A stretch of DNA of 64,000 nucleotides, taken from the NCBI GenBank assembly GCA_963729815.1, contig CAVSPU010000002.1, forward strand, positions 744,001 through 808,000, given 5' to 3'. This stretch comes from DAHUXN01 sp963729815. GTDB taxonomy: Bacteria > Acidobacteriota > Terriglobia > Acidiferrales > UBA7541. A program made the position numbers and the translations under genes. The notes below the pieces were generated by a model. It did no database searches. It was not told where the DNA came from and saw only the letters and a program-made list of their open reading frames with translations. Position 1 is the stretch's first letter. The number at the start of each line of letters is the position of its first letter. Shown piece after piece: positions 35,397-44,653 of this stretch.

Positions 35397-38204
35397 GTGA
35401 AACATTCAAGGCACAAGTTCGGCGCAGTCTGGATAGCCCTCGTGCTGTGCGGCTTTGCAACTGTGGCATTGGCGCAAGCTCCTTGCCCCGGGCCGCCTCC
35501 TATCGGGAAAACCGCAAACGGGAATATCTTCACGGAGCAGCAGGAGATGGATCTCGGCGACGTTATCTCGCAACAATTCATGCGGGACTATCACATAGTC
35601 CAAGACGACCAACTCAATGCCTACCTGAATCAGATCGCTCAACGTCTCTTGGCTCAGATGCCGCCGACGCAATTGAAGATTCGAGTGGTTCTCGTGGACA
35701 TTCCCGTCGCGAACGCATTTACCATGCCGGGCGGCCATATTTACGTGACACGTAAGTTGGTGGCATTTCTTCATAGCGAGGACGAACTTGCGGGTGTGCT
35801 TGGCCACGAGCTCGGTCATGCTGTGACGCATCAGTCGGCGGCCGAGGTCAGCCGACTCTTTCGCGAGGGGCTCGGGGTCACGAGTGTGGGTGACCGTGCT
35901 GATATTTTCCTAAAATATAACGAATTGATCGAAAACGTGGCACGGAAACACCTGCATTTCAATGCTCAGGATGACAAGCAGAACGAGTTGGTTGCAGACA
36001 GTTACGGCCTATACGCTATGACTCGCGCCGGTTATTCGCCAACCGCGACGATGGATTCCTGGAATCGCCTTACTCAAACTGAAGGCAAGACGGGGAACAC
36101 GTTGACGGATCTATTTGGAATGACCACCCCAAATGAGCAACGGCTAAGGCAAATGAAAAAGTACGTCGCGGAGTTGCCGTCCGCCTGCGTCGCACCGTAC
36201 TCGGGAGGGAAGCCCGAGGAATTCCGAGCCTGGCAGCAAGCCGTAATTGCCTACACATCCGCTCCCGCGCTTGCCAGCGGGAAAGAATCTTTGCCCGGGC
36301 TCATCTGGAAGCGGCAGTTGTCGCCTCAGCTTGAAAGCGAAATCAGCAATGTGAAGTTTAGTCCCGATGGGAAGTATTTGCTGGCGCAAGATGATTTTAG
36401 CGTTTACGTGCTGACGCGCAACCCGCTCAAACCAGTCTTCCGGATTCCGACTAACGAAGCCGGGCCGGCTGACTTCACTCCGGATTCTCAATCAGTCTTA
36501 ATTTCGACGCCGGCGCTGCACATTGAGAAGTGGAGCATCCCCTCACAAAAACGGGCGGAAACATACGAAGTTGTGATTCCGTCCCCATGTTTTCAGACGA
36601 AAGTCTCGCCCGACGGCAGTCTCGTGGCTTGCATCAGGACAAAAATGGGTGGCGTACTTTCCTTTGACTTATCGTCGCTTCAAGTTGCGACCGGTACGCA
36701 AGTATTCGAAAAAACTAATTTTTACTCTGCGTCGGAATATGACGTTTATGACCTGATTCTGTCCTTGTTGCAACAGCGATTCGCTGAGTTTTTCCATATT
36801 GAATTTTCTCCAGACGGTCATTACCTGGCGATTTCGCGCGGCCTCATGGCTCTTGGCTGGGATCTGAGATCTCACCAGCTATTGAAGTTAAATGGCGGCG
36901 TGAAGGAGTTGATGAGCGGCGGTTTCGTCTTCCTCGGGTCGGACCGCATTGTTGGCATCAATAGGCATAATCCAAAGGCGTCAGGCGCAGCTGCGTTTCC
37001 ATCGGGCCCGATTGAAGATAAGGTGCCCTTGGGTGATTTGCGGCTATATGCTCCGGGCCATGGCGATGTTGTAATCGTGCGGCCTGGGGGCGATTTTGCT
37101 GTCGGCGTCATCGACCTAAAAACAGGGAAAGGAACTCTGGGAAGTCAGATGTACGCGCTTGACGTGTACGACAACGTTTATTCACGGCCCGAGCCCGATG
37201 GCACCATAGGAATTCATGATCTGAAGACACGACAACTGCTGGACAAAGTGGAGCTGCCGTCTCATTTCATCGGGGGGCTCGAGGCTGCCGAGGTTTCTCC
37301 AGATTTGAAGTGGTTTGCCGCATCGGGCAGGACACGCGGCGCGGTGTGGAATCTGGAGACCGGCGAGCGAGTTTTTCATGTACGTGGATTCAGCGGCTGT
37401 ACTTTCTCATCGGTCGATGATTTGTACGCGGATTTTCCTGCGTATCTAAAGTTGAAACACGAGATCGGTGTTTTGGACCCTACGGACAAGCGAGCAGGTG
37501 ATGGAACGGCGTTGGGTGATGCGCAAGTGGCGCAAATCGGAAACTATCTGTTGTATACGCGGCGAGCTAAGGGTGCTCTCTTCGGGCCAATCGATTTGGA
37601 AGTCCACAACGTAACGACCGGCGCGACGCTTTGGACTAAGCATTTCTCCGACGGCATTCGCGCTGTTTCGCTTTCGTCTTCCGGCAATGAGATGGCGTTA
37701 ATTACTTCTCTGGTGGGCAACGAAGCGAAAGAAGAGATGAAGCACAACGCCCAACTCGATTCTCAGGCAAAGGGAATTTCTTCGAAAGAGACCGCGCACC
37801 TGATTCAGGTGATTGATCCGCAAAGCGGTACCCTTCAGGCGGAATTTGCCGTAGATACCGGTAAGGGATCTTTCAGAATTAGCCGCGCCATCCCGGTAGG
37901 GAAATGGGTTGCCGTGACGGACACTGAAAACCGTGTTCTCGTCTATTCGCCGGATGGGAAGTTAAGCGGAAGGTTGTTCGGCACTTGGCCTGCGCCCTCG
38001 GACTCCACGGGAATGATAGCTGTCGAGAGCGTCCCGGATACGGTCGAAATCTACAACCTGGCGACTTTGACGAAGGAAGAGGAGTTTGCGTTCAAAATGC
38101 CTCTTGCTTTCTATCAGTTCCTCGATCACGGCACAAAACTTTTTGCGGTGACTGAAGATCAAACGGCGTATCTGCTGAGTGTGAGCCCACCGAAGTCAAA
38201 CTGA
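35397..38204 (+). CDS. M48 metalloprotease fused to a beta-propeller-like domain
   Basis: This 935-aa secreted protein starts with GTG and a signal peptide (VWIALVLCGFATVALAQ). The first ~280 residues form an M48 (BepA/YfgC-like) peptidase: GHELGHAVTHQSAAE carries HExxH, and ELVADSYGLYAM holds the third ligand. From about residue 310 WD40/PQQ-like blades follow (NVKFSPDGKYLLAQDD, IEFSPDGHYLAISRG, VSPDLKWFAASGRTR, VYSPDGKLSG). BepA-type proteases in the periplasm check outer-membrane protein assembly and usually carry TPRs; here a propeller replaces them. Confidence 0.85.
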   Translation: MKHSRHKFGAVWIALVLCGFATVALAQAPCPGPPPIGKTANGNIFTEQQEMDLGDVISQQFMRDYHIVQDDQLNAYLNQIAQRLLAQMPPTQLKIRVVLVDIPVANAFTMPGGHIYVTRKLVAFLHSEDELAGVLGHELGHAVTHQSAAEVSRLFREGLGVTSVGDRADIFLKYNELIENVARKHLHFNAQDDKQNELVADSYGLYAMTRAGYSPTATMDSWNRLTQTEGKTGNTLTDLFGMTTPNEQRLRQMKKYVAELPSACVAPYSGGKPEEFRAWQQAVIAYTSAPALASGKESLPGLIWKRQLSPQLESEISNVKFSPDGKYLLAQDDFSVYVLTRNPLKPVFRIPTNEAGPADFTPDSQSVLISTPALHIEKWSIPSQKRAETYEVVIPSPCFQTKVSPDGSLVACIRTKMGGVLSFDLSSLQVATGTQVFEKTNFYSASEYDVYDLILSLLQQRFAEFFHIEFSPDGHYLAISRGLMALGWDLRSHQLLKLNGGVKELMSGGFVFLGSDRIVGINRHNPKASGAAAFPSGPIEDKVPLGDLRLYAPGHGDVVIVRPGGDFAVGVIDLKTGKGTLGSQMYALDVYDNVYSRPEPDGTIGIHDLKTRQLLDKVELPSHFIGGLEAAEVSPDLKWFAASGRTRGAVWNLETGERVFHVRGFSGCTFSSVDDLYADFPAYLKLKHEIGVLDPTDKRAGDGTALGDAQVAQIGNYLLYTRRAKGALFGPIDLEVHNVTTGATLWTKHFSDGIRAVSLSSSGNEMALITSLVGNEAKEEMKHNAQLDSQAKGISSKETAHLIQVIDPQSGTLQAEFAVDTGKGSFRISRAIPVGKWVAVTDTENRVLVYSPDGKLSGRLFGTWPAPSDSTGMIAVESVPDTVEIYNLATLTKEEEFAFKMPLAFYQFLDHGTKLFAVTEDQTAYLLSVSPPKSN

Positions 38205-38314
38205 GCGCGGACAAGCCGTTTCCGTAAGATTCGGCGTGCGACTCCACGCTGGCAAGGCCTGTCATAGCTGTCGCTCTGCTTCGGCCTGCGACTCAATGAG
38301 GAATCAAGGAACAG

Positions 38315-39241
38315 CTACGACCGACGTTCGAGCGCGGCGCGATCCCATCCGGCGCGGGATGCGGCAGCGTCATACGAGCTTTGGAGAAAATCGAGGAGAG
38401 TAGAGCGAGGGTTGGCGCTGCGGCGAACGCCTTCGTAAGGCAAGAAAAATTCCGACATCTGCTTGCTGTAGAAAGCCGCCTCCGGGAGAAGCTTGGCGTC
38501 GGCGAAGCCGGCGGGTTCGGGAGCAGCGTATGCGTAGAAAGCCGCGTCAATCACGCCATCGCTTCCGGGCCAAAATCCCGCGCTGATCACTTCGTGCGAA
38601 TATGCTTCGCGCGTCACAGCGTCAGCGCCGGGGCGCTCGGGGGCGCGGCGGCCGGAAAATCGCGTCACGGCCAAATCGAAACTGCCAAAGAAGAGATGCA
38701 CGGGACTCGATTTGCCGATGAAACGCGAACGGAATTCCTTGAACACGGAATCGACGGAAACGAGGACGCGCCAGAAGCGGCTTGCGTATTCCGGATCGTA
38801 GGAAGCGTGCAGGCGATCCTGGTCGAAGCGAATCGGGTTGGGAATTTCCACGGGCATCGGCCAGATTTTTACGGTGATGCCGAGCGAGTCGAGCGCAGCC
38901 ATAAATTCCTGATAAAAATCGGCGACTGACTTCGGCGCCAGTTCCAGCGTGCGCGATGGCCCATCACAGGTTCGAATTTCCAGAACGTGGCGCAAGAAAT
39001 CGAATTGAATTTCAAACGCCCGTTCGCCATAGGGGATCACGGAAGTCGTCAGACCGCTGCTGTTGACATAAAGTGTGGCCTCCCACCAGTGATTGATGCG
39101 CGGCGCCAGCGCCAGACGAACCTTGACGACGATTTGAACCCACATGTGCAGAGTCGCCCGCGTTGCTTCCCATTCCTTCAAGGGCAACGCTGGCCACGCG
39201 CTCTCTTCGGCGTGTCCTGCTTCGGGAGTCATGCGTAACAC
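38315..39241 (-). CDS. DUF5996-family protein
   Basis: This 308-aa protein begins with WPALPLKEWEATRATLHMWV and contains LAPRINHWWEATLYVNSSGL and VHLFFGSFDLAVTRFSGRRA, a pattern I associate with DUF5996. The end (SEFFLPYEGVRRSANPRSTL) fits as well. It is cytoplasmic by appearance and has no known function. A second ATG at 39229 is possible. Confidence 0.82.
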   Translation of the reverse strand: MLRMTPEAGHAEESAWPALPLKEWEATRATLHMWVQIVVKVRLALAPRINHWWEATLYVNSSGLTTSVIPYGERAFEIQFDFLRHVLEIRTCDGPSRTLELAPKSVADFYQEFMAALDSLGITVKIWPMPVEIPNPIRFDQDRLHASYDPEYASRFWRVLVSVDSVFKEFRSRFIGKSSPVHLFFGSFDLAVTRFSGRRAPERPGADAVTREAYSHEVISAGFWPGSDGVIDAAFYAYAAPEPAGFADAKLLPEAAFYSKQMSEFFLPYEGVRRSANPRSTLLDFLQSSYDAAASRAGWDRAALERRS

Positions 39242-39288
39242 CTCGCAATTCCTAATGAACGACGCGGGTCAATACCGAGCCGCGCAGG

Positions 39289-39549
39289 TCACTCAAGGAA
39301 CATTTCGTCTATGTAGCACCAGCGCCAGTCTTCGCCTGGCTCGAACGACTGAATGATCGGATGTTGCGTCGCGTGGAAATGCTTCGTGGCGTGCTTATTT
39401 TTCGACGAATCGCAGCAGCCGACGTGGCCGCAACTCAGACAAAGGCGCAAGTGCACCCAGGAGTCGCCCATCGCCAGGCACTCCTTGCAGCCTTTGCCGG
39501 TCGGTGTGACTTTGCGAATTGCCGCGGCGTGCGTACATCTCTCGCTCAT
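39289..39549 (-). CDS. UBP-type zinc finger protein
   Basis: This 86-aa protein is almost entirely a ZnF-UBP domain: CTHAAAIRKV, CKECLAMGDSWVHLRLCLSC, GHVGCCDSSKNKHATKHFHA and HPIIQSFEPGEDWRWCYID contain the expected Cys/His ligands. In eukaryotes such domains bind the free C-terminus of ubiquitin; bacterial stand-alone versions are common but of unknown role. It is on the minus strand just after the DUF5996 gene's upstream end. Confidence 0.88.
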   Translation of the reverse strand: MSERCTHAAAIRKVTPTGKGCKECLAMGDSWVHLRLCLSCGHVGCCDSSKNKHATKHFHATQHPIIQSFEPGEDWRWCYIDEMFLE

Positions 39550-39994
39550 ACGGATGCCTCCAACCGAATTCTACGCCGCGGGATTGCTTTGGGCCACGCA
39601 AAACAGGTCACGGCACGCGGCCTGGGCCTCCTGCGGGTGGTGACAAGGCCACAACAAAAAAATGAAACAGTCGAAGGCAAGATGCGCCCTCGTCTGATAT
39701 GCTAACCCGTTTGAGTATTGCAGGAAGAAAGCCGTGAGCCAAGACCCGGATGGTTTGGCGGGCCAAGTGCCAGAATGATTCAGATCGTCGAAATCCCGTG
39801 ACCCTGTCGAATATCCGCAAAACGAGCTTTTTCAGCACGGAATCAAGCCACGCCGTTGGGGCGATAGCCAACCACTATCATTTGAACTTATTCGATTTTC
39901 GCCGGAGTAGAGTTTGGTCGAATTGTCATAAATGGAAGGAAATTCTTAACGAGTCGGCTGGCGCAAAGAGCCGAGTGTCAGAGGAGCTTTATTG
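39550..39994. other. 445-bp gap, probably the pnt control region
   Basis: No gene-like reading frame, repeat or strong hairpin was found between the divergent UBP zinc finger gene and pntAA. The last part presumably contains the pnt promoter and the GAGGAG ribosome binding site at 39981-39986, but no convincing -35/-10 pair stands out. Confidence 0.4.
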
Positions 39995-41131
39995 ATGGCC
40001 ATTCAAATCGCCGTTCCCAGGGACACCCGGGCGGGAGAAAAGCGCGTGGCAATGACGCCGCGGATCGCGGAGCGAGTGGTCAAGCTGGGCGCCACGCTGC
40101 TGGTGGAATCGGGGGCCGGAGTTGATAGCGGGATTTCGGACGCGGACTACGCGCGGGTTGCAACGGTGGTTAAGGACCCCGCACCACTTTATGGACAGGC
40201 CGATATTTTGCTGCAGGTGCAGATGCCGGGAGTTGCGCAAATTCGTCTGTTGCGCGAGGGGGCGGTTCTCGCCTGCTTTGCTTATGCGCAGCAACATCCG
40301 GAGGAAGTGAAACTGCTGTGCGACCGCAAGGTCACCACTTTTGCGATGGAGCTGGTTCCGAGAATTTCGCGCGCACAGAGCCTGGACGCATTGTCGTCGC
40401 AGGCGATGGTCGCCGGTTACAAGGCGGCGCTGATCGCCGCGAACCGGCTCGGCCGTTTTTTCCCGATGCTGACTACCGCAGCGGGAACGATCCGGCCGGC
40501 AAAGGTGCTCGTGATTGGCGCTGGCGTGGCCGGACTGCAGGCCATGGCTACCGCGCGGCGTCTCGGTGCTCAAGTGGAAGGCTATGACGTTCGGACTTCC
40601 AGCCGCGAAGAGGTGGAATCTCTCGGCGCAAAATTTGTGTCGGCAAATATCCGCGCGGAGGGCGAAGGCGGATACGCCCGGGAATTGACGAAAGAAGAGC
40701 GCCAGGCACAGCAGGACGTGCTGCTGCAGCATGTCCGCCAGGCCGACGTCGTAATCTGCGCGGCCAATGTTCCCGGACGCCCCGCTCCCAAGATTCTTCT
40801 GGGAGCGATGGTGGAAGCGATGAAAAGCGGGTCGCTCGTCGTGGACCTTGCCGCGGACACTGGAGGAAACTGCGACTTCACGCAGCCCGGCCAGGAAGTG
40901 CGCCACGGCAACGTGACAATCCTTGGACTCGTACAGGTGGCGAGCATGTTGGCCGAAGACGCCAGCCAAATGTACGCCACCAATCTCTATAACCTCGTGA
41001 GCCTCTTTCTGAAAGACGGGAAAATTTCGCTGGATTGGAGCGACGAGGTGATTGCCAAGACTGTTCTCACGTTCGGAGGCGAAATCAAGCACAACGCCAC
41101 GCGCGAACTTCTCCAAGGAGCAGTGAAATGA
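39995..41131 (+). CDS. pntAA: NAD(P) transhydrogenase subunit alpha part 1
   Basis: This 378-aa soluble NAD(H)-binding domain I of proton-translocating transhydrogenase shows AVPRDTRAGEKRVAMTPRIA at the start and a Rossmann fold KVLVIGAGVAGLQAMATARR near residue 170, followed by DVRTSSREEVESLGA. The separate alpha1/alpha2/beta arrangement is common outside enterobacteria. GAGGAG lies before ATG 39995. It overlaps pntAB by 4 nt. Confidence 0.93.
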   Translation: MAIQIAVPRDTRAGEKRVAMTPRIAERVVKLGATLLVESGAGVDSGISDADYARVATVVKDPAPLYGQADILLQVQMPGVAQIRLLREGAVLACFAYAQQHPEEVKLLCDRKVTTFAMELVPRISRAQSLDALSSQAMVAGYKAALIAANRLGRFFPMLTTAAGTIRPAKVLVIGAGVAGLQAMATARRLGAQVEGYDVRTSSREEVESLGAKFVSANIRAEGEGGYARELTKEERQAQQDVLLQHVRQADVVICAANVPGRPAPKILLGAMVEAMKSGSLVVDLAADTGGNCDFTQPGQEVRHGNVTILGLVQVASMLAEDASQMYATNLYNLVSLFLKDGKISLDWSDEVIAKTVLTFGGEIKHNATRELLQGAVK

Positions 41132-41418
41132 TGACTGGATTCGTGGCGCTTTATATTTTTCTGATCGCGGCAATCGGGGGATACGAAATCGTGGCCCGTG
41201 TGCCGGTAATTCTTCACACGCCGCTGATGTCCGGCTCGAACTTCGTCCACGGAATTGTTTTCGTGGGTGCGATGTTGGCGCTGGCGGAAGCTCGGGGAGC
41301 CTTGGAAATCTCCGTGGGCTTTGCCGGAGTGGTGATGGCGACGGGCAACGCCGTGGGAGGCTACGTGTCAACGGAGCGGATGCTGGAGATGTTTCACAGC
41401 AAGAAGGAGAAAGCATAG
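41128..41418 (+). CDS. pntAB: NAD(P) transhydrogenase subunit alpha part 2
   Basis: This 96-aa membrane protein contains the alpha-side helices of domain II (FVALYIFLIAAIGGYEIVAR, SNFVHGIVFVGAMLALAEAR, GFAGVVMATGNAVGGYVSTE). It pairs with PntB to form the proton channel that couples NADH and NADP+. It starts in the ATGA overlap with pntAA, and its stop overlaps the pntB start (TAGTG). Confidence 0.93.
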   Translation: MMTGFVALYIFLIAAIGGYEIVARVPVILHTPLMSGSNFVHGIVFVGAMLALAEARGALEISVGFAGVVMATGNAVGGYVSTERMLEMFHSKKEKA

Positions 41419-42854
41419 TGGGCCACATGTCCATCAGCTTCCCGCTCCAGGCCAGCTATTTCGTTGCAACTCTTTTGCTCATCCTGGGCCTCAAGCGCAT
41501 GAGCTCTCCCCGCACGGCCCGCAACGGCATCGTCTGGGCCGGAGTCGGCATGTTGATAGCCGCTGTGGTGACCTTTGTATATCTGCCGGGAGTTTCGAGC
41601 TCCACGGAGCAAGGGCATTCCGGTCACCGCCTCATTCTCATATTCATTGCCGTCGTCGTGGGAGCCGTTCCCGCGTGGTGGACGGGCCGGCGCGTTCCCT
41701 TGACGGAAATGCCACAGATGGTGGCCATATACAACGGGCTCGGCGGCGGCGCCGCGGCCACGATCGCGGCGGTCGAAATGTATAGCGGACGTGCGTATGG
41801 CGGGTCGCTTGCGTTTCCGATTATTGCGGTAATTGGCGCACTGTTCGGTTCGGCGGCATTTGGCGGCAGCGTCGTGGCTTTTCTGAAGCTCCAGGGCTGG
41901 ATGGGAAGTCCCAGGATTTCGGGACGGAACGTCATCAACGCAATTCTGTTGGCAGCGGTATTGGCGCTGACGTTTGCGAGCATCCACCCAGCATGGGTTT
42001 CGGCGTTCAGCCCCTCGGTTGCCTGGCTCGTGAGTGTGTTTCTCATGGCATCGCTGGTCCTCGGCATTTTTGTCACGCTGCCGATCGGCGGCGCGGATAT
42101 GCCGGTGGTCATCTCCACCTACAACGCGTGCATCGGACTCGCAGTCGGATTCGAAGGCTTCGTGGTGCAGAATCCGGCGATGATCATTGCGGGCACGATC
42201 GTGGGCGCGGCCGGAACCCTGCTGACGGTGTTGATGGCGAGGGCCATGAATCGCTCGTTTGTTAGCGTCTGGTTCAGCGGATTTGGGGACGTCACTGCCG
42301 CTGCGGCTTCGGGCCCTGCGCGGACGATGAACTCGATGGACGCGCGTGATGCCGTCGCCACGATGGCCTATTCAGAAAGCGTCATCGTGGTTCCCGGTTA
42401 CGGCCTTGCGGTGGCGCAGGCGCAGCACAAATTATGGGAGCTGGTGCAGATGCTCCAGGCAAAAGGCGTGAAGGTCAAGTTCGCCGTCCATCCGGTGGCC
42501 GGGCGCATGCCGGGGCATATGAGCGTTCTACTCGCCGAGGCGGGCGTGCCCTACGACCTGATTTTCGATCTCGAAGAGATCAACAGCGACTTTGCGAATG
42601 CGGATGTCGCCCTTGTGATTGGAGCGAATGACGTTGTAAACCCGGCGGCTCGGAGCGACAAGAGCAGCCCCATCTACGGCATGCCGATCCTGAACGCCGA
42701 CCAGGCGAAACAAGTGCTCGTCATCAAGCGGGGAACGGGCGCGGGCTTTGCGGGAATTCAGAACGAATTGTTCTTCGGTGCAAACACGCACATGGTCTTC
42801 GGTGACGCGCAGAGCGTGATCTCGCACATGATTCAGGGCCTCAAAGAAGTGTGA
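41418..42854 (+). CDS. pntB: NAD(P) transhydrogenase subunit beta
   Basis: This 478-aa protein has about eight membrane helices (domain II) and a C-terminal NADP(H)-binding domain III: VIVVPGYGLAVAQAQHKLWE, HPVAGRMPGHMSVLLAEAG, ADVALVIGANDVVNPAAR. It completes the three-subunit transhydrogenase, which uses the proton gradient to make NADPH. GTG at 41418 is used here; ATG at 41427 is an in-frame alternative. It is the last chromosomal gene before the integrated element. Confidence 0.93.
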   Translation: MGHMSISFPLQASYFVATLLLILGLKRMSSPRTARNGIVWAGVGMLIAAVVTFVYLPGVSSSTEQGHSGHRLILIFIAVVVGAVPAWWTGRRVPLTEMPQMVAIYNGLGGGAAATIAAVEMYSGRAYGGSLAFPIIAVIGALFGSAAFGGSVVAFLKLQGWMGSPRISGRNVINAILLAAVLALTFASIHPAWVSAFSPSVAWLVSVFLMASLVLGIFVTLPIGGADMPVVISTYNACIGLAVGFEGFVVQNPAMIIAGTIVGAAGTLLTVLMARAMNRSFVSVWFSGFGDVTAAAASGPARTMNSMDARDAVATMAYSESVIVVPGYGLAVAQAQHKLWELVQMLQAKGVKVKFAVHPVAGRMPGHMSVLLAEAGVPYDLIFDLEEINSDFANADVALVIGANDVVNPAARSDKSSPIYGMPILNADQAKQVLVIKRGTGAGFAGIQNELFFGANTHMVFGDAQSVISHMIQGLKEV

Positions 42855-42889
42855 GCTGAGGGCGAGAGTAACGTCTCAGTTCATAGATT

Positions 42890-42907
42890 TTGGGATGGTG
42901 CCGAGGG
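42890..42907 (+). repeat. attL: left 18-bp direct repeat
   Basis: TTGGGATGGTGCCGAGGG is identical to 53677-53694. It is the copy of the tRNA-Phe 3' end left at the far side of the element by integration, 35 bp after the end of pntB. Just inside it, CACAACA (42927-42933) and TGTTGTG (42941-42947) form a 7-bp inverted repeat that may belong to the recombinase binding site. Confidence 0.88.
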
Positions 42908-42993
42908 ACTGTTTTGCACCCAGGGTCACAACACGCATCTTGTTGTGCAATTTGAATTTAGGATTGCGGCGTGAAAGCAGTCAAGGACAATCT

Positions 42994-43608
42994 GTGACAG
43001 CGGATCGTGCCACGGTAAAGCAAGGGCGCAAACGTGCCAGCGAATCACGCGCGGCAGAGTTTTGCGAGAGACTTGCGGCGCGGAATCACACGCCGAAGCC
43101 GCAGAGAATTTCGCTACGTGCACTCGCCCGCGAGCTGGGCACATCCCACCAACTGCTAAGCCATTACCTCGCACACTTGGAGAAATGGCAAGCGCAGGAA
43201 TACCGGCGCAGGGCGAAGGAAATTCGCGCCCGCGCCGAAGAAGAGACCCGCCCCTGGATCGTGGCCGAAATGCTGAGACAGTCCCAGGCTTTGGAAAAAG
43301 CGGCCTTCCAGTCGATGCTTAACGCCATGTTAGACAGAACGTTCAGACAGCTTGAGCGGAGCGCCCGGCGCGGCGAGTTGCCTCGGGGGGCAGTCAGAAT
43401 GCTTCGAGTTTTTGCGAACAGGGGCTACCGGAACGCGCGGGAAATTCTCGAAGGGTTGGGCACTGGGAAGACACCGCGAAATAATTTGCCATCGGCCTCG
43501 AGTCGGGCTCGTAAGTCCTTTGGATGTGAACAGGGGATAGCTGGCAACTCCTCTAAACTGCGCCCCCACGCGGAAGTCAAAATAATAGTGAAAAGCTCAC
43601 AAAAATGA
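42994..43608 (+). CDS. Element-borne HTH-like protein
   Basis: This 204-aa basic protein has a probable helix-turn-helix (RISLRALARELGTSHQLLSH, residues about 43-62) followed by a long arginine-rich helix (EYRRRAKEIRARAEEETRPW). It might regulate the element or be a distant terminase-small-subunit-like protein; I cannot decide. The GTG start at 42994 has AAGGA upstream; an ATG at 42895 would run into the attL repeat. In the excised circle it would directly follow the recombinase gene. Confidence 0.6.
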   Translation: MTADRATVKQGRKRASESRAAEFCERLAARNHTPKPQRISLRALARELGTSHQLLSHYLAHLEKWQAQEYRRRAKEIRARAEEETRPWIVAEMLRQSQALEKAAFQSMLNAMLDRTFRQLERSARRGELPRGAVRMLRVFANRGYRNAREILEGLGTGKTPRNNLPSASSRARKSFGCEQGIAGNSSKLRPHAEVKIIVKSSQK

Positions 43609-43615
43609 GGCCCCG

Positions 43616-44242
43616 ATGCCATCGCATGAAGTATCACTGAGGAATTTACAAAAGGCGCGGGCGGCCTGGTCGCACCCGGCCCGGCCCTGGCGGAGCTTCC
43701 AAGAGTCCCGCCTCATCGAGCGACTCGCGTGGCAATGGTTCAACGCGGGAGATGCGCGCCAGTGGTCTGAGCGCGCCGTAGCGCGTTGGCTTGGCGTCAG
43801 TCACACCTACGTTCAAAAACTCGTGCGGAAGTTCCGAGCCGAACCCGAAAAGATGCGCAGCACGCAAGCCGCTTTCGGCCCGGCTACATTCGAGCAACTC
43901 AACAGTGGGCGGGAGTTCACGAGACAAGCCAAGGAAAGGGGCTATCTGCGTTCGCCAAAACGCTGGAAGCTTGCGACGTTTCAGGTTGGCAGCAACACAG
44001 TGCGGGCAATCGTTCTGACGAAGGCGGAGGAACGGCGGCGGGCAGCGGAAGCGCAAGGCCGTCCGCTCGGCCCGGCTTATGTGCCGTTCAGCGAATTGCC
44101 GCTCTGGGCGCGGGGAATATGCCGCGAGTTTACGGGAACTCCGTGGGACTCGGCTGCCATGCTCCAACGCGCCATGCGACAAGTTCAAAGGCCACGGCCC
44201 GTGCGATTCGGCCGCCGCTGGCGTCCGGGCAGGCCGAGGTGA
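43616..44242 (+). CDS. Element-borne HTH-like protein, second
   Basis: This 208-aa basic protein contains a likely helix-turn-helix (SERAVARWLGVSHTYVQKLV, residues about 50-69) and an arginine/proline-rich C-terminus (RPRPVRFGRRWRPGRPR). A middle part (GSNTVRAIVLTKAEERRRAA) is unrecognised. It starts 8 bp after the preceding gene, so both are probably co-transcribed. Role in replication or control of the element is inferred from position. Confidence 0.6.
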   Translation: MPSHEVSLRNLQKARAAWSHPARPWRSFQESRLIERLAWQWFNAGDARQWSERAVARWLGVSHTYVQKLVRKFRAEPEKMRSTQAAFGPATFEQLNSGREFTRQAKERGYLRSPKRWKLATFQVGSNTVRAIVLTKAEERRRAAEAQGRPLGPAYVPFSELPLWARGICREFTGTPWDSAAMLQRAMRQVQRPRPVRFGRRWRPGRPR

Positions 44243-44362
44243 GCAGATGCTTTCTTGTTGAGTTTTGTTGAAGCCGAAACGTTGACTTTTGTTGACCCGC
44301 CCTTCTTCGCGTTTTTGAGGGGTACAGCGAACACAATCCGCCCGGCTCATAGGGAGGACGCG

Positions 44363-44422
44363 ATGGGAAACACGCCCCCTGCGTTGACGTTGAGCGGTTC
44401 GAGGCAATACAGTGGTGCGTGA
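44363..44422 (+). CDS. Possible 19-aa leader peptide
   Basis: AGGGAGGACGCG followed by ATG at 44363 opens a 19-codon frame (MGNTPPALTLSGSRQYSGA) ending at 44422. Its stop overlaps the GTG start of the next small frame at 44412, so it could drive coupled translation. The good ribosome binding site is the main support. Confidence 0.3.
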   Translation: MGNTPPALTLSGSRQYSGA

Positions 44423-44609
44423 TTTCGTGCCAACCGAGCCCAATGCAGCAACATTGGTGGCTCAGAATCCCTTTTTGCCAGAGGCACCAACTTCGGCAAT
44501 ACTCGATTACAACGCAATCCACATGTGGAACCTCAGAATGAATGGCCGACCTGAAACGCCAATGCCCCCGTACCTTATTCCGCGAACAGCTCGCCGACTC
44601 ACGGGGTAG
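44412..44609 (+). CDS. Possible small protein of unknown function
   Basis: This 65-aa frame starts with GTG inside the end of the 19-aa leader frame. It has no recognised motif (MVRDFVPTEPNAATLVAQNP). There is no independent ribosome binding site. The 411-bp gap 44243-44653 also contains TTTTGTTGA-type direct repeats near 44250-44300. Confidence 0.3.
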   Translation: MVRDFVPTEPNAATLVAQNPFLPEAPTSAILDYNAIHMWNLRMNGRPETPMPPYLIPRTARRLTG

Positions 44610-44653
44610 GCGGTTTCGCCCGTGACTGCTGCGGGCGGCCAAAGGAGCAGGCG

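Noticed and set aside
44130..44642. 170-aa open frame on the minus strand in the element
   Set aside because: Overlaps the end of the gene at 43616-44242 in antisense; composition and lack of pattern suggest a shadow.
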